Source of the DNA: Balneola sp. EhC07
Lineage (GTDB): Bacteria > Bacteroidota > Rhodothermia > Balneolales > Balneolaceae
Length of the DNA stretch: 64,000 nucleotides
Assembly: GCF_001650905.1 (NCBI RefSeq)
Contig: NZ_LXYG01000015.1
Coordinates: 37,232-101,231, forward strand
Direction of reading: 5' to 3'
The translations under genes were made by a program, and so were the position numbers. Each line of letters starts with the position of its first letter. Positions within the stretch are counted from its first letter, which is position 1. Positions 62,313 to 64,000 of this stretch are shown piece after piece. Under the pieces are notes generated by a model. That model ran no database searches. It was not told where the DNA came from and worked only from the letters and a program-made list of their open reading frames with translations.

Positions 62313-64000
62313 TTAATGATTTATCCTTTTCCCTTTTGGATATTCAATTTGATAATTCAGTTTTATTTTTCGTGTTTCATTCGGTGTCAGATTCAATTTC
62401 CAGTTTATAATTCCGGTTTGTTCATCCAGTTCTCCGCCGGAAAGTTGTTTAGGAGATACCTTTATGCTTTCATCAGTGGAAACGGGTATCTGATCTTCAA
62501 CTATGATTTCAATGGGTTCAGATTTTGTATTTCTGATGCTGATCTCAAACGATAAACTTTCTCTTGTTTTACTTCCGAAAAAGCGACGTTCTTCAAAGTC
62601 TTTGAGTTTTTTTCTTTCGATAACAATGCGCTCATCTTTACCGAGAGATATTTCCAAAGTATCCAGAAGAGAAGAGGGATCTAAGTAAGTGCTACCCACA
62701 AAGCTGTTTTCAAAATATACATTTGCGTCGCCCTCGATCAGGTTCAGGTCATCCCAATCCGTTAAATTTCCTATCAGATAAGCATTGGAAGACAACTTCG
62801 GAACCGATGCATAGAGGTAGTCAGTTTGCGGTGTTTCTTTCTTGATCTCTAGTGTATGTTCCTTGCCATCTGAAGGGACCGAATACGGACGCTCTATTTT
62901 ATAACTGAAAGAAGTTTGGTTAGATATCTCTTGGTTTTGAATTGGAGCTGAGCTTTCAAATTGTTCATTCTCTATGGCAACTCCGGAAACTCTTCCACGT
63001 AATTGATCAGAAATGCCGGTAACAACTACTTCATCCAAACCAACAATATCTTCTGCTAATAAAGCAAACACGTTTAGTCCGGAATTATTTACCGAGAATC
63101 TCTTATTCAAAGATTTATATCCAATATAATTGATCCTTAACGTATAGGTGCCATTTGGAACATTATCTATTTCAAAAAGACCGTCTACAGTGGTACTCAT
63201 TCCTTTTTGGAGTTCAGGTATAAACACAACTGCTCCGGGTAACGGCTCACCTGTAGTTTGATCCATCACTATTCCTTCAATCAGACCATTATCTTCAGAG
63301 CGTTTAAATGTTGCTACCGAGTTTCCGCCGGAACTTCTGTTTGGCTTTTGTCTGGTATTGTAAAACCCTACATAATTGGGAGCTAGTTCCGGTTTCTGCA
63401 CGTTTTGAGAAGGATCGCCGGAGTTGATGGTAAATTGAACATCATTCCAATCATATCCTGTATTTTGATAAATGTTGGCTTTATAAGTGAATTCCAAAGG
63501 TTCATTTATGTTCTCCGAGCGAATATCGTAGCTTGGATTCCAGCCGGAATTGTAAACCAAATACTGAAGCGAAAATTCGATTTCTTTTGCGGATTCCACT
63601 TCGATCTCAGCAACTACTTCTTTAAACCTGTTTCTGATACTCCCGCCTTGTTCCCGTATTCGGTTATTGAGTAATCTAACCCGATCATTAATGTTACTGA
63701 TCTCATTATTAAGCAGGATCTTTTGTTCTTCAAATTCCAATAATCGCTTTGAGTTAAGATCCAGAAGAGCGTCTAGTTCTGAAGCCGATAGTTTATGATT
63801 ATTTGCAATGTTATTGGTTGAATTCAATAAAGAAACATTGCTGTTTATAACATTTATTCGGGCTCTTTTTGATGTAATCAAACGCTGAAGACTATCTCTT
63901 TGTGAGGTTAATTGATTAACAAGTTTACTATTGGATGTCTCCTCAATAAAATTATTACGATGGGTGATCGAGAGCAAAGTAAAAGCATCTTTTCCTTTCA
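62313..64000 (-). CDS. Partial DUF4139 (MuiA-like) protein with an inserted carboxypeptidase-regulatory-like domain
   Basis: The frame runs from the stop at 62313 off the right edge, so its N-terminus is missing. About 560 residues are visible. They begin with a coiled-coil region rich in Leu/Glu/Asn (SKLVNQLTSQRDSLQRLITS), and then the DUF4139 beta-sandwich (EFSLQYLVYNSGWNPSYDIR). A CarboxypepD_reg-like insert follows, residues about 235-345, with IEGIVMDQTTGEPLPGAVVF, GTYTLRINYIGYKSL and a TonB-receptor-like DEVVVTG. DUF4139 then resumes (EKKETPQTDYLYASVP in part, DWDDLNLIEGDANVYFENSF). A MuiA-type protein would have DUF4140 upstream. Function unknown, probably envelope-associated. Confidence 0.82.
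   Translation of the reverse strand, partial: KGKDAFTLLSITHRNNFIEETSNSKLVNQLTSQRDSLQRLITSKRARINVINSNVSLLNSTNNIANNHKLSASELDALLDLNSKRLLEFEEQKILLNNEISNINDRVRLLNNRIREQGGSIRNRFKEVVAEIEVESAKEIEFSLQYLVYNSGWNPSYDIRSENINEPLEFTYKANIYQNTGYDWNDVQFTINSGDPSQNVQKPELAPNYVGFYNTRQKPNRSSGGNSVATFKRSEDNGLIEGIVMDQTTGEPLPGAVVFIPELQKGMSTTVDGLFEIDNVPNGTYTLRINYIGYKSLNKRFSVNNSGLNVFALLAEDIVGLDEVVVTGISDQLRGRVSGVAIENEQFESSAPIQNQEISNQTSFSYKIERPYSVPSDGKEHTLEIKKETPQTDYLYASVPKLSSNAYLIGNLTDWDDLNLIEGDANVYFENSFVGSTYLDPSSLLDTLEISLGKDERIVIERKKLKDFEERRFFGSKTRESLSFEISIRNTKSEPIEIIVEDQIPVSTDESIKVSPKQLSGGELDEQTGIINWKLNLTPNETRKIKLNYQIEYPKGKRINH

Overview
The window reads as chromosomal DNA of an AT-rich, Gram-negative member of the Bacteroidota/Rhodothermota group, most likely a Balneolaceae relative. 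This is inferred from the C-terminal sorting domains with a QNYPNPFNP motif (type IX secretion style), a MacA/TolC/ABC efflux set, a bacillithiol gene (bshB1), and a -33/-7 promoter of the TTTG / TAnnTTTG type. No rRNA or tRNA gene was seen.

Layout. Positions 1-15452 hold three very large minus-strand genes for secreted, repeat-rich surface proteins; the first runs off the left edge. They share modules: DUF2341, LamG-like folds, a roughly 115-residue cadherin-like repeat, a 21-residue beta-solenoid repeat, and the sorting tail. Positions 15651-18759 are a tight plus-strand operon, rmlA-like/rmlD/rmlC/rmlB, for dTDP-L-rhamnose, closed by a hairpin terminator. After an EVE-domain gene comes an accessory stretch (about 19.4-30.6 kb), almost all on the minus strand. 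It holds a lipid-anchor-free hypothetical, an exosortase K / MSEP-CTERM pair, a PEP-mutase-like gene joined to ada, a small murein-endopeptidase-like gene, an unknown cassette-type gene, a methyltransferase set between direct repeats, an MBL-fold hydrolase, and a 950-base non-coding stretch full of palindromes.

Positions 30.6-64 kb are mostly housekeeping: a PYROXD2-like oxidoreductase, alr, an FKBP lipoprotein, tatC, glyA, rpiB, an inositol-phosphatase-family gene, bshB1 with a coupled methyltransferase, an eight-gene efflux/envelope block (two MacB-type permeases, three small membrane-associated proteins, TolC, MacA, ATPase), rsgA, lon, a UvrD-type helicase, valS, rsmB, creD and a partial DUF4139 protein.

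The most unusual parts are: (1) three related imperfect-palindrome elements at the 3' ends of minus-strand genes, one of which carries a perfect ACCTAAC/GTTAGGT pair bracketing a single unknown gene, as in an integron cassette; no integrase is present. (2) A methyltransferase gene flanked by 141-base direct repeats, one of which is the dead tail of the neighbouring MBL gene. (3) A one-target exosortase module. (4) Twin ~148-base nested palindromes ahead of an apparently leaderless gene. Start codons were moved from the longest open frame wherever an internal ATG fitted the family better; these choices are stated per gene.
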